Origin: Caenorhabditis elegans
Lineage: Eukaryota > Nematoda > Chromadorea > Rhabditida > Rhabditidae
DNA: 64,000 nucleotides
Direction of reading: 5' to 3'
Assembly: GCF_000002985.6 (NCBI RefSeq)
Contig: NC_003282.8
Coordinates: forward strand, 9,052,001-9,116,000
Positions 47,371 to 57,666 of this stretch are shown here, in pieces. Under the pieces are notes generated by a model that saw nothing but the letters and a program-made list of their open reading frames with translations, made no database searches and had not been told where the DNA came from. How positions within the stretch are numbered: the first letter of the stretch is position 1; the number at the start of each line of letters is the position of its first letter. Made by a program: the position numbers and the translations under genes.

Positions 47371-49560
47371 ATGTTTGGTGAGCATTTCAGAAAGCTGCCA
47401 GTTTGATTTAATCATTTGTAAATGTTCAGGTAATGAAAAGAGCGAAGAATCCGGAAGTTCTGGGTTTGGTTTAGCTGAAGTTAAAAAGGTTTTCCAGTGG
47501 ATTCTCGGATGCACTTATGCGAAGAAAACATTCAAAACTAGGTCAGTTTTCGTGATCTGCGATTAAAATATTACCTAGATGCCAAATTTTGCAAATATCA
47601 TTCCACAAAAACGGTACTCGGTCTCGACACGACCACATTTATGTTTGAGGCAAAATAATGTGCACCTTTAAAGATTACTGTAATTTCCGATCTTCGTTGC
47701 TGCGTCTTTTATTAATTTTTCATATGCAATTAGACGAATAATTACAGTACTCTTATCTTTAAAGGCACACTCCTCTTGAACTTACTGTTGTTAGCAAAAT
47801 TTTGTCGCGTCGAGACCGGCTACCGTACTTTTGTGGAAAATCCGAAAATTTCTGTAATATCTCTGTATTATTTTGAATTGCTTTTTGAGAACTGATCCGT
47901 ATTTTGAATCTTTACAGAATTTCTGAAATGTTTCATTTTGCTGATGCTCCGCACATTGTCGTGTATGAGCGAAGTGAGGAGCGACCATGGTATTCGATGG
48001 TTGGAATGTGAGTTATTACATGATCAATCAATTATCCATTCTTGAAAATTTTCAGAATAATTGCAGTTCTCATTGTAGTTATGAGTCTCTATTACACACT
48101 TGAAGCTGGATACCGTTCAATTCGAAAACTCATGCTTTCAATGCTCCAAGATCCGCAACAGAGTACTGTATCCACTCCAAGATGTCTATCACCAACAAAC
48201 ATGGGATCCAAGAAATCTTCGCCTCAAACTCCAAAAACTCCGGATGTGATTCGTCAAAAAGTTCCGATGAATGAGCCAGTCAATTGTGTGTTCATTCGAC
48301 CAGTTATTCCAAAAACTATTCCAGAGGGTACTGTAGCCGTGCCGAATTTGAATTCGGAAGAAGATATTTTATTGGATAGAGATCATTGTATTGGAGAGAA
48401 AGGAAAAAAGATAAATGGAAGTTTAGAAAAAGACAAAAAAGTGAAAGAAAGTGGAAAGGAAAAAATTAAAAAAGAAACTAAAAAGAGTCCACAGACAATG
48501 ACACTTGATGAAGTTCAATTTGATGCTTCTTCCAATTTTAATATTCGACCGTAAGTTTGTCTTTTTCAACAGGCTTTATGTATTGTATATTTTAATATGT
48601 TTTAGTTTCAAATAATCCTTGAAATTCTCAACTTCAGAACCATGGCACCATCTCCAAATGTCCACACTGACAGTACTCAACCATCGAATCGTAAATCAAC
48701 TGGATCTGATGATTCGAATATTGCAAATGCTCCAAACTCTTCACACTCGGAATGTGATCAAATTAATGAACGGGTTTTGAAACAGGTATTCACAATATTT
48801 TAAATTATAAATACATTTCTGAGTTTAAATTTAGATTGCTGGATGCAGAAATCTTGATGAAGATAGAACGGATGCTGGTGCATGTGATGCCATTTCTCCG
48901 CAAGACTCTGGAATGGATCTTCACGGTATTTCGAATGATTTTTTTGGGAAAATTCAAGATGTTCGTTATTCATTTTCACTTTTTGATGCAGAGACGTGAT
49001 TTTTTAGATTATCCAAGCCCAACTTGGAGATTCTAATATTTTGGAAGCCACTTCCGATGAGAATCTTTCGGAAATGTCAATGGTTACAGAAAGTCTCATG
49101 TCTAGTTTAGCTGAAATTGAACCATCGTTTATTGAGACTGATGTTCAAGAAGCCTCGGAAACATCATCTCACTGTGAGCCAAACCTAGGAGCAAAGCAGA
49201 CTGTTGGAAATGAGCAAGATGCTGATATTGTTATTGATGGTCAGTTCTTTTTTTCACCATAGAACGGTTTAGACAATTTGCTTTTGATTCATTGTCTTTT
49301 TTCCAGATTCACATTTATTTGCTGAATCTGAAAATGAATGCAGTGGAAGCATCCTTGTCAAAGGTGGACAACAGAAGGTGTTGTTCCGTTGGACAGACGA
49401 AAAACCGACTACTGTAGATTCCGTTACATTGACTGGTTCATTTTTTGGTTGGAATATGAACATTCCGATGAAAAGAAATGAATTGAAGATGTTCGAAGTT
49501 TGTATTGAATTGCCGGATGGAATGCATGATTACCTCATTAATGTCTACCGTTTTGATTAG
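47371..49560 (+). CDS. Membrane-anchored protein with C-terminal CBM48/AMPK-beta-type domain
   Basis: I do not recognise a named gene. A 7-nt first exon (ATGTTTG, 47371-47377) followed by a 52-nt intron gives MFGNEKSEESGSSGFG; this is the only ATG that opens the frame. Further exons: 47430-47541, 47918-48007, 48056-48550, 48638-48785, one from 48835, one from about 49010, and the last from about 49307. A hydrophobic segment (WYSMVGMIIAVLIVVMSLYYTL) gives one membrane span. A long polar Ser/Lys/Glu-rich linker follows. The last 80 residues (VLFRWTDEKPTTVDSVTLTG, then SFFGWNMNIPM, then ELPDGMHDYLINVYRFD) match the glycogen-binding CBM48 fold seen in AMPK beta. A glycogen- or membrane-tethering role is inference. 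The donor near 48960 is weak. Confidence 0.72.
47605..47845. mobile_element. Inverted-repeat element, copy C (intronic)
   Basis: Outer arms ACGGTACTCGGTCTCGACAC (47614) and GTCGCGTCGAGACCGGCTAC; inner arms GTGCACCTTTAAAGATTACT and AGTACTCTTATCTTTAAAGG. It is in intron 2 of the CBM48-domain gene. Same family as the copies at 39470, 40935 and 53915. Confidence 0.75.
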
Positions 49561-49772
49561 TCCAATTTTTGTAATAAATGTTTTGTAAAAAATTTTAGTT
49601 TTCAAAAATGTTATTTACTTGAATAATACTTCATGACCCGGATGGATCATTTCCTTTGCATGTTGATGATTTCTCTTGAAAAAAGCAATTTCCAATTTAT
49701 CATGCAATAAAAACATAATCTCGAATAATACTATAAAACTGGCTATTTTCAAATTTCCAAATTATTTCGAAA

Positions 49773-51851
49773 TCATGGAGAGGCGATGGGACGGCGTCTG
49801 GTGAGCTTCATGTGGATTGGAGTGACCGGGCGAACGATGATCTCCATTTTTGGACGGACCTGAACAATTTTAGTTAAAATTTAATTTTTACATGTTATAT
49901 TTTCAAAGTACCGTCGATTGGGGAATCCCCAATGGGGATAAAAAAGGCTAATTAAGCTTTTTTTATCCAAAAAATTGAAAACTATTGTAATTTATCTATT
50001 TCTTCGCTAGAATTTTCTCATTTTGCAATTAACAATTTCTTTCAAAAAAAAAACGTAATATGAAAAAGTTTACTTTTGTTGTGACTGAAAAAAATTTTAC
50101 ATTAGAAGAAACATTTTTTAAATTCAAAATAAAAAGTAAAACTTTCTATATTCTATTTTCAATAGTGCCTATTTATGAGAGCAATTTAAAATTGCAAAAT
50201 GAAACATTTCAGCGAGAAAATAGACATCGCGATAATTTTCAATATATTGGATACAGCTTAAATTGCTTAATCATACAAAAAATGCAAGTCTCCCCAATCA
50301 GCGGCGCTTTCAATTTTCACCTCGTGCATCAACTCGACAGCTTTTATATTGAAATTTCTCAACAAATGAGCCATGATGACCTTCTCTTCCATAAGTGCAA
50401 AACGTTGACCGATGCAATTACGGCTTCCAGCTGAGAATGGGATAAAGGCGAATGATTTTCGACCAATTGAGTTTTCAGGATGGAAACGATCCGGATCGAA
50501 AACATCAGGATCCTTCCATTGAGCAGGATCGCGGTGAACAAGGTACAGGTTGAGCAGAAAAGTGACTCCTTTTGGAATATTAAAGCCTCCAATTACTTGA
50601 TCATCACTCAGTTCTCTCGTAATAATTAAAACAGATGGAAAGAGACGCAGAGCTTCTTTCAATGCACATTCAAGATATTTCATTCTGGAGAGATGTTCAA
50701 TAGTCACATCTTCATCGTCGCCCATTACTTCATCCAGTTCCGCTTGAACTTTTCTCTGAACGTCGGGATGATTTCCCAGAAGATGAACTGCCCACATTAA
50801 TCCTGTAGATGTTGTATCGTGACCCTCTAACATGAATGTGTTACCTTCTGCTTGAACATCTGTTTCGTCCATTTGTCCACTGTTTACCATTTCGAGAAGA
50901 AGATCCAGGAATGCGAGACGACCTTCCATCTTATAATCATTCTCCTGTAGTGCTTATTTTCTCTCGCCAATCAATTTCTTCGTAAAATCATGGAAAATAT
51001 GAAGACATTTTTCATGCGTCCGTCCGTCCTCTGTTCTAAAAATACAAATTAATTGACCTTATTAATGATAAAACTACCGTACAAATTGTAAATAAATGAA
51101 TTCCACATCAAAGGATTATTTGTTCGCTTTGAAATCAGTTTATTGATTGTGTGCACTGCCCATACATACTCGTTATTCTGAAAAAGTATTTAGAAATGTT
51201 GAGATTAGAGTTGTTTTCCCAAACCTCAGCGAGTTGAGCGCCGATAGCTATTCCCATGGAAGTTTCGCAGATGATATCAAGAGTACAAAGGGCGATAACG
51301 GAGAGAACATCAACTCTTTCACTGAAAATAAACATTTGAAATAAGTAATTATAAATTGAAATTCTCACTCTGCACCAAGGCAACACAATTTCTGAACCAA
51401 AATCTTCAATAAAAGAAAATCAAAAAAAGACGCCATTGTTCTTTCTGGCTCGTCAAAATACTGATTCCAAGCCATGGTTCAAGCAAAACGTATGCGAACC
51501 CTGTTCAGATGTTTCGTCGACGAGAAAATTGCTTCAACAAGGTCGCCAGAGTAGAGCATCAGGCATGGGAATGGACCAATCCACAGAAGACACATTCGTG
51601 GATCTGGATATAAATATCCCATTCCAATCACTTGGTTCATGAATCCCTCTGGATCTGGCTTGGTGATGAGTCCGTGACCGATGATTGGGTATGATCGTGG
51701 CTGATTGAGATGCTGAAAATTTATTGAAGTTATTCATAAATTTATTTTGAAATCAAACCTTCAAAGCTTGACGCATTCTCAAGTGTTTGTAGAGCAGCCA
51801 AGCGATCACCGTCGCCGAAGCCAGAAGTACAGCGAGGATGATAACCCCCAT
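49773..51851 (-). pseudogene. cyp-31A1: Cytochrome P450 pseudogene, CYP-31A type
   Basis: P450 monooxygenase of the CYP4-like clan; in worms the intact CYP-31A paralogues act in eggshell lipid formation. Remnants in order: membrane anchor MGVIILAVLLASATVIAWLL (51851), the YPIIGHGL segment, VDVLSVIALCTLDIICETSM, NNEYVWAVHTINKLI, the oxygen-binding helix EGHDTTSTG, ExxR in EALRLF, and the haem loop FSAGSRNCIG (about 50411-50440). A last exon (about 49866-49773) encodes VRPKMEIIVRPVTPIHMKLT. Lesions: a frameshift after the LNR codons near 51490, a second frame loss with missing sequence near 51430, and an in-frame TAA at 50955-50957 just before ALQENDYKMEGRL. The three lesions together make a functional product unlikely. 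Splice sites are mostly intact, so decay is fairly recent. Confidence 0.85.
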
Positions 51852-51993
51852 GCATATGATGAATAAAAAAATATTAAATAAAATAAATGTTTATTTTCAT
51901 AAAAACTGGACAAATTTCATATATGGACTTATCGGAACAAAAAGAAAGAAATAATAATAAACCAAAAAATTTGAAAATCTATGATAAAACCTT

Positions 51994-52195
51994 TCAGATA
52001 ACTTCTCCACAGTCGGTGATGACGCAAGCCTTGGAACCCTTCGTGTTTGATTTATTGAAGGCGATGCGGGAGACAACTTCGGTTCCAGCCAAAACTTTAC
52101 CAAATGCCACGGTTTTTCCATTCATCGATTCATATGGAAGAATCGAGATGTTGAACAACGAGCTGTTATTGTCTTCTTTCAATCAATTTTCCTGA
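51994..52195 (-). pseudogene. Cyclophilin C-terminal remnant
   Basis: The minus-strand frame reads KEDNNSSLFNISILPYESMN, then GKTVAFGKVLAGTEVVSRI, then ACVITDCGEVI and a stop. NGK.VAFGKV..G.EVV and the terminal DCGE(V/L) are cyclophilin (peptidyl-prolyl isomerase) signatures. Just upstream in the same frame is a TGA (GAAAATTGATTG), and I see no N-terminal half with the catalytic Arg/Phe motifs. It is therefore a 3' fragment of a retro- or duplicated cyclophilin gene. It abuts the P450 pseudogene and precedes fem-3. Confidence 0.65.
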
Positions 52196-52309
52196 AAAAA
52201 AAAGCTGATTTCAGATGCGGATATTCATGAAATAAAAAAGCAGATGAATAAAAATAAATAAATTCCCATTTCAGTCTCTCAATTTAGAAATGCTGAAAAA
52301 CTGACCATC

Positions 52310-53201
52310 GGCAATATTCCCGGATTTTGATGCATTTCAAGATACTTTTCATTTTTGAAATTCTTTTCGGCAAAAAACGTATGGGTCAAACATTAGCCAA
52401 ATAAATATTCTGAAAAGTTAGTTTTTGATAGCATCTTTTAAGCTGGATTTTGTCAATTTATAAAACTTTTAGATGCCTAAACATCACTTACAAGATTGAA
52501 AGCCCAATGAAAAAAACTAATGTTCAAATGAGTTAGCAATGGAGCGCGTTTACGTTCTTTGCGCGAGCTTCGAATTTTTCTGCTTTTATTTTCAGAAAAA
52601 AACACTTTCTGAAGTTTTTCAGTTTTCCTTCAATTTGTTATATCTGGTTTCATGCATTTTTTAATCGTAAGAAAATTTCATATTCATTTTAGTTTATCGA
52701 AATAAGAATTACTGTTTTAAAAATTAAACAGAATTGAGAAAACCACAAACTAAGCGCCCTGTGTTATTTTTTAACCAAAATTTCTCAGATTTTAAAAGAT
52801 ATTCTGAATTGATGCGAAGTAATCGTGTTTCTCTAAATTATATTCTCAGTTATTCTAAAAATTCCCCTCCTCTTCTCACATGCTCTTTTCCTAATTCTCA
52901 ATGCAATTTTTCACAATTTATATTATATTCACAACCAAAACTATATTACTAATCGAAAATTGCAGACGCTGTCCGAACAGTTGTAGGAGTGGTGTCGGGC
53001 GACGTCAACGTCTCGAAACAGAACCAGGACTGCGAACGCGGAGAATTTTGTCTGCACTCTCTCCGAAGAGAGTGCAGAGAAAACCAGAAACGGGTAGTAG
53101 ACCACCCAGTCGGTTAACTACGGTGGATTGGAAGAAGTGACCAGCAAGAAATTTCAATGTAAAAATAAGAGAGATTTCCATTTATTTCAATTGTAACTGT
53201 A
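52310..53201. other. fem-3 upstream region
   Basis: AT-rich until 52960, then a GC-rich stretch of about 180 bp (52965-53145) after an acceptor-like ATTGCAG. All frames in it are short: one gives about 58 Arg-rich residues ending VDWKK and a stop, another about 48. It contains a 12-bp perfect hairpin (53051-53078). It could be a 5' exon or leader; I cannot assign it to fem-3 or to another gene. Confidence 0.4.
53051..53078 (+). repeat. 12-bp hairpin just upstream of fem-3
   Basis: TCTGCACTCTCT (53051-53062) pairs perfectly with AGAGAGTGCAGA (53067-53078) around a CCGA loop. It is 124 nt before the fem-3 ATG. Confidence 0.7.
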
Positions 53202-55344
53202 ATGGAGGTGGATCCGGGTTCAGATGATGTAGAAGCTGACAGAGAAACGAGAGCTCAGAAACTAAAATTAAAGTAAGTTAAATTTTTTAATGTTTTTTTT
53301 TGTTGAAATTGTTTTAAATTCTTTAATTCACATCCAGTCAAACTAAAATGATCAAAAACTAGGTTTTCAGAAGAAATGTCAAATTCCGTGCACAAATGAG
53401 AAGATTCGACGAGTACTGTGGAGTGACTAATTTAACAGTAGATGATCTCAATTGGCCTTTAATATCTGGAATTCCTTTACAAAGACAACGATTGACAGGA
53501 GCTACGTATTATGATGATAGTCTTCTCGATCAAAATCCTTGGGATGAATTTTCAATTGATCGATTTCTTGAAATTACTTCAATTCAATTAATAACAGCCG
53601 GTGCTGGATATGAAAGGAATGATGAAATTACTCGATTCGTTTTTCAAAGAACAATGAAGACAATTGTAACTTATTGCAATTTTATGTATGATTTGGCAAG
53701 GCGGAACGGGAAAGTGTGAGGCGAATCTGAAATTTTATAAAATAAAATTTTAATTTTCAGTCAAATAACTCGATTCGAGTTGCAAGATTTGATTCATCGC
53801 GATGAATTTCGGTTTTACATGTATTTTCGACAATTTTTAGTGAGTTTCCTTGTTTTATCATAAATTAAAACAAGCTCTACTTACCCGATTTTTTTTTCGA
53901 TTTTTGAACCAAAAAAGGGATATCCGACTCGACACGACAATTTTTAGTTAAATAAAAACGGGTGTGTGCCTTTAATAAGTACTGTAATTTTAAACTTTCG
54001 TCGCTGCGGAATTTTCTTAGTTTTTCGGAAAATTGTTTTAATTAAAAAACTAAAATTACGCAATTACCAAAAAAAAACAGGGATTTTAAGAAATCAGGAA
54101 AACATGTAAAAACCGGTGAAAATTTAACAAAAACAAAATCTTGAAATTCCAGTACTCTTCAACGGCGCATTTCCGTTTGTATTTTACTTTTTTTAAAATC
54201 CTAATTCCAGCCCAATCCGGATCCGAATTGTACGGCCTTTTCCAATCACTACACGTCTCTTCTTCATACACTCTATTTCAATATTCCGGGAATGCCACAG
54301 TTTTGGAACAATTCCCAAATGTATAATTACGCTGCTACCCGTGGTCAACGCCTTGTTCAAAATATCGCCGCTTTTTATCCACCCGAATATTTTTGGAACG
54401 AAGATGAATCCAAGTATCATACTACGTTTGTGGTTCCACGTGGCACAGAGTTCTCAAAGTTTTATGCTCGAAGATTTCATGAAGCACTTGGAATGCCACC
54501 ACTGGAAAATGAGATTATTACGGTTTTGGATTGGCTTGCGAAGCTCTGCATTTTGGAAGTAAGCATTTTAAAAATGTTATTTATGTACTCATATATTAAT
54601 TTAAAGCTTTTAAGCGTTAAAAACTATTTTACATTTGTAGATTGTATATCACACAACGATTTGGTGCGACATAACTGGATTTGGAGGGCTTCCACGTATT
54701 GAGCACTATCGTTTAGCCATGGAGAATGTTGGTAGGAATTTATTGTTAAAATAATTTAAAAGTATATACATGACATGTTTTTCAAAATATAAAACACAAT
54801 TTTTTTAAAGCGAAACTTTAAAAAATCATCAAAAGTCGAATAGCGTAAAGGGAATTTTTGTTTTCATAGTCGCAAATTTCTAAATTCTACAACAGAAAGA
54901 CAAAAAATCGACATAAAAAATCCATCGTTTGAAAACATGCTTTTTCGATTTTGGCATTTTTTTGTATTGAATTCAAACCCGGATGTTAGCAAAAATTTTT
55001 AAAAAATCACGTTTTCGGTATTACTAAATTCTCCACATTTAAAAAGAGTCCATTCTGAAACTTTTTCGATTAAAAAATTTCTTTCACAACTATGTTTTGT
55101 TCTAATTTCAGAAGACATCATATTCGACTTGGCAATTGATGATTTCTCAATTTCCCGTCTACAGTTACAAATTTCGCCGTTTGAAATCTCTCGCTACTCA
55201 CCTCTAGATGTATCTGGTTATTATGAAACAATTAAAAGAAAAAAAGATATTGAAGAATATCAAAATCGTTTCTATGAAGTTCATTATTCTGATGATGTTC
55301 GGATTATGAATGTTTATGCTACTGATTGCTCCAGGAAACGATGA
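53202..55344 (+). CDS. fem-3: FEM-3, masculinising sex-determination protein, 388 aa
   Basis: Needed for male development and hermaphrodite sperm. The protein acts in the cytoplasm with FEM-1, FEM-2 and CUL-2 to destroy TRA-1, and is inhibited by the TRA-2 intracellular tail (established knowledge). Exon 1 is 53202-53272 (MEVDPGSDDVEADRETRAQK) and exon 2 is 53371-53715. Later exons run 53761 to about 53838, about 54209-54558, about 54640-54732 and 55112-55344. The protein has no known domain; I recognise it from its sequence (for example ISGIPLQRQRLTGATYYDDS and YYETIKRKKDIEEYQNRFYE). The intron after exon 3 contains an inverted-repeat element. The 3' UTR carries the FBF-binding control site at 55468. 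It evolves fast, so recognition depends on this being C. elegans or nearly so. Confidence 0.97.
53915..54190. mobile_element. Inverted-repeat element, copy D (in a fem-3 intron)
   Basis: Left part GGATATCCGACTCGACACGA, then GTGTGCCTTTAATAAGTACT and TTTCGTCGCTGCGG; right part CAGTACTCTTCAACGGCGCA near 54152. The outer right arm is missing or eroded. Same family as the copies at 39470, 40935 and 47605. Confidence 0.65.
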
Positions 55345-55467
55345 TATCAATTGTTATAATGATTTGCTTTTAATTTTAATATTATTTCATTTGAAAGTCT
55401 AACTCTCTATATTTTACCCAGATTTCCTATTTAATATCACCGATTTGCCTTCTATCTCACTAACGCT

Positions 55468-55479
55468 TCTTGTGTCATT
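55468..55479 (+). promoter_or_regulatory. fem-3 3' UTR point-mutation element (FBF-binding site)
   Basis: TCTTGTGTCATT lies 124 nt after the fem-3 stop. The pentamer TCTTG (55468-55472) is the site of fem-3 gain-of-function mutations, and the PUF proteins FBF-1/FBF-2 bind TGTGTCATT here to repress fem-3 mRNA and allow the sperm-to-oocyte switch (established). The motif is intact in this sequence. Confidence 0.9.
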
Positions 55480-56945
55480 CACTTTCGAATCCTCTGGTTT
55501 ACATTTTGAAAAATGTCATAATGGTACACTGCTAAAAAAAGCTGGTTCCATATCACTTTAATTTGTTTTAAGATTTGTTTAATTTAAAATAAAGGTATAG
55601 ATAATATCGATTAAGCTGCTTACAATTGGTTAGACGCTACGCAAGTGCGCTCTGGTAGACAAACAATAGCATCTGTTGAGTGCGCAGTTGGTTTACACTC
55701 ATTCAAATGTGTACGGGTGTGGCATTCGAAACATTTCGAATGAAACACTAAGAGTTCCAGTTGCTTTTACGAGTTTTTGTGTAATTTTCAGTTGATTTAA
55801 CGTTTATTGCTCATTGCTAGAAGCCGAACTACAAAAAACCCACTATTTGGCAATTAGTCTACTACGACTCAATTGGTAAAATATTTCGAAAGTTATATTT
55901 TTCCAATATAACCATCAATTTCATAATGTAGCATCTTTCCTTCAATTTTTAATATTTTTTTGTCATTCTGAATAAAAAAGTACAAAAGTCATGCTGAAAA
56001 GGATACATATCGATACAATTCCACATGAATATAATTTGAATTTCTATTCAACTGATATACATTACACATATTCGCGTGTGCTAGAAAACTCGTATTTTCC
56101 CATTCGATACATCATCTGCCAACTTTCTTAACAATCCCAAGATCGTCACCCTTTCCTCCACAGCACCAGTCCCGCCTTTTTAACAACGATCTGTTTTTAA
56201 TGGATGCTCGATCTATATGCATTAATTCATTCTATCATTCATTTACCGAGATGGTCATAACATATTTCATTTATTTATGGTTTTTTTTGCTTTTCCAATG
56301 TATTATAGTTATATGAAATTCTCTGTAGTTCTAAAGTAAGTCGCATTTTACCAATCTTTTGTATATATTTTTAAAGCTTTGCTAAACTAAGAAAAATTAT
56401 ACAGGCTAGATTTTTCTAAACTTTATAATTTACAATCTTTAAATTTTGATGTCCAAGTTCCTCTTGATAAGAATCGAGCACTTTATAAAGAAACTACGAA
56501 TTTAATAATCAATCTTCAACAACTCCCCCAAATTGGTAATTTCTGTGTTTTATTTTTTGATGTCACCTACCTATTCTAATTAAAATAATACTATCTCTGC
56601 CAATTTGATAAACGACCTTTCCCATCTTCTCCGAAGTTCCAAGTAGCCATCTCCAGATACTCCATCCACCTAGTCTATCGATTGAAAAGTCTTCACTTCC
56701 AAACGCTGCGTTTACCTATTTCCCCATTCTCAGAGAATATCCCACACAGAGTCAATCATTCATTCCGCCGACTTGGTCTCTTTTCCATTTCATTATTTTA
56801 ATTTATGTACAACAATAGTCAATTGACTATATTAGTTCTCTTATTGCCATTTGCTCACCCTCTTTCAATGTTACATCTCAGCTTTCTACATTCATTGCCT
56901 TCAATCAATTATTTATGAATCAAATTTCAGAGAACTTCTATCAAA
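55480..56945. other. fem-3 3' flank and aly-1 promoter
   Basis: No supported gene. AATAAA-type signals near 55590 and 55970. A pyrimidine-rich run and ATTTCAG at about 56925-56931 immediately precede the aly-1 start, as expected for a splice or trans-splice acceptor. Confidence 0.5.
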
Positions 56946-57666
56946 ATGGCTCGTGCTATTGCTATCGATGCTCCACTTTCCGCTGGAATCAGAAGAACAA
57001 AGAAAAGTCCAATCAAAAGAGCATCAGTTGGTGGAGTTAAAAAGAGATTCTCCACTGGAACTGCTGGACCATCAAGAAGACCAACTGCGCAACCAAGACG
57101 CCAAAGTGGAGGAATCAGAACAGTTGACAGATCTATTCCAGCAAATGGTAAGTTATAAATGCCATTTTGCTCTTAAGTTATGGTTAACATTTCCAGAAAA
57201 CCGTGAAGTACGTATCAACTTGTCAAACTTGGCCCACACCGTTCACTCCGGGGACCTTCGTCAACTCTTCGCTGAATTCAAAATTCGAAACGTCTCCGTG
57301 AACTTCAACGAGCACGGAAAACCAGTAGGAACCGGAGATGTGACTCTCCCAAAACGTCACGCTGATCGTCTCATCCAAAAGTTTGCCGGAGTCTCACTCG
57401 ACGGAAAGGAGATCAAATTCGCTATCATTGATTCAGCAAATATTGCAAACCGTGTCAAGTTCCCAGAAGCTCCAAGAAGAGCTCCATCAAATGGAAGACC
57501 AGCTCAAAGAGCACCAAAAAGGCAGAATGTTAAATCAGGAAAACCAACAGGAGGGGCTGGAGCTCAAAAGAAATTGAAGGCCAAGAAGCCAAAGAGAGAA
57601 GCTCAACCAAAGAAGACACTCGAAGAGTTGGATGCGGAGCTCGATGTGTATATGTCAAAAGCCTAA
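56946..57666 (+). CDS. aly-1: ALY/REF mRNA export adaptor, 223 aa
   Basis: Adaptor of the TREX complex linking nuclear mRNA to the export receptor; worm ALY proteins also affect export of sex-determination mRNAs. Two exons, 56946-57147 and 57197-57666. The N-terminus is basic and Arg/Gly/Pro-rich (about residues 12-62). An RRM follows at about residues 70-140: VRINLSNLAHTVHSGDLRQL, then VSVNFNEHGKPVGTGDVTL, with RNP-like positions NLSNL and GTGDVTL. A Lys/Arg/Gly-rich linker follows, then the conserved C-terminal UAP56-binding motif KKTLEELDAELDVYM. A 271-codon frame starting at 56851 in the same phase includes the 5' flank and intron, so I chose the ATG that gives the ALY N-terminus MARAIAIDAPL. 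AATAAA lies near 57733. Confidence 0.93.

Noticed and set aside
49925-49946. GGGGAATCCCC palindrome resembling an NF-kappaB site
   Set aside because: It lies in an intron of a dead gene, and worms lack a canonical NF-kappaB.
56851-57666. 271-codon frame covering aly-1
   Set aside because: It reads the intron and the 5' flank; the two-exon model restores the ALY N-terminus and RRM.
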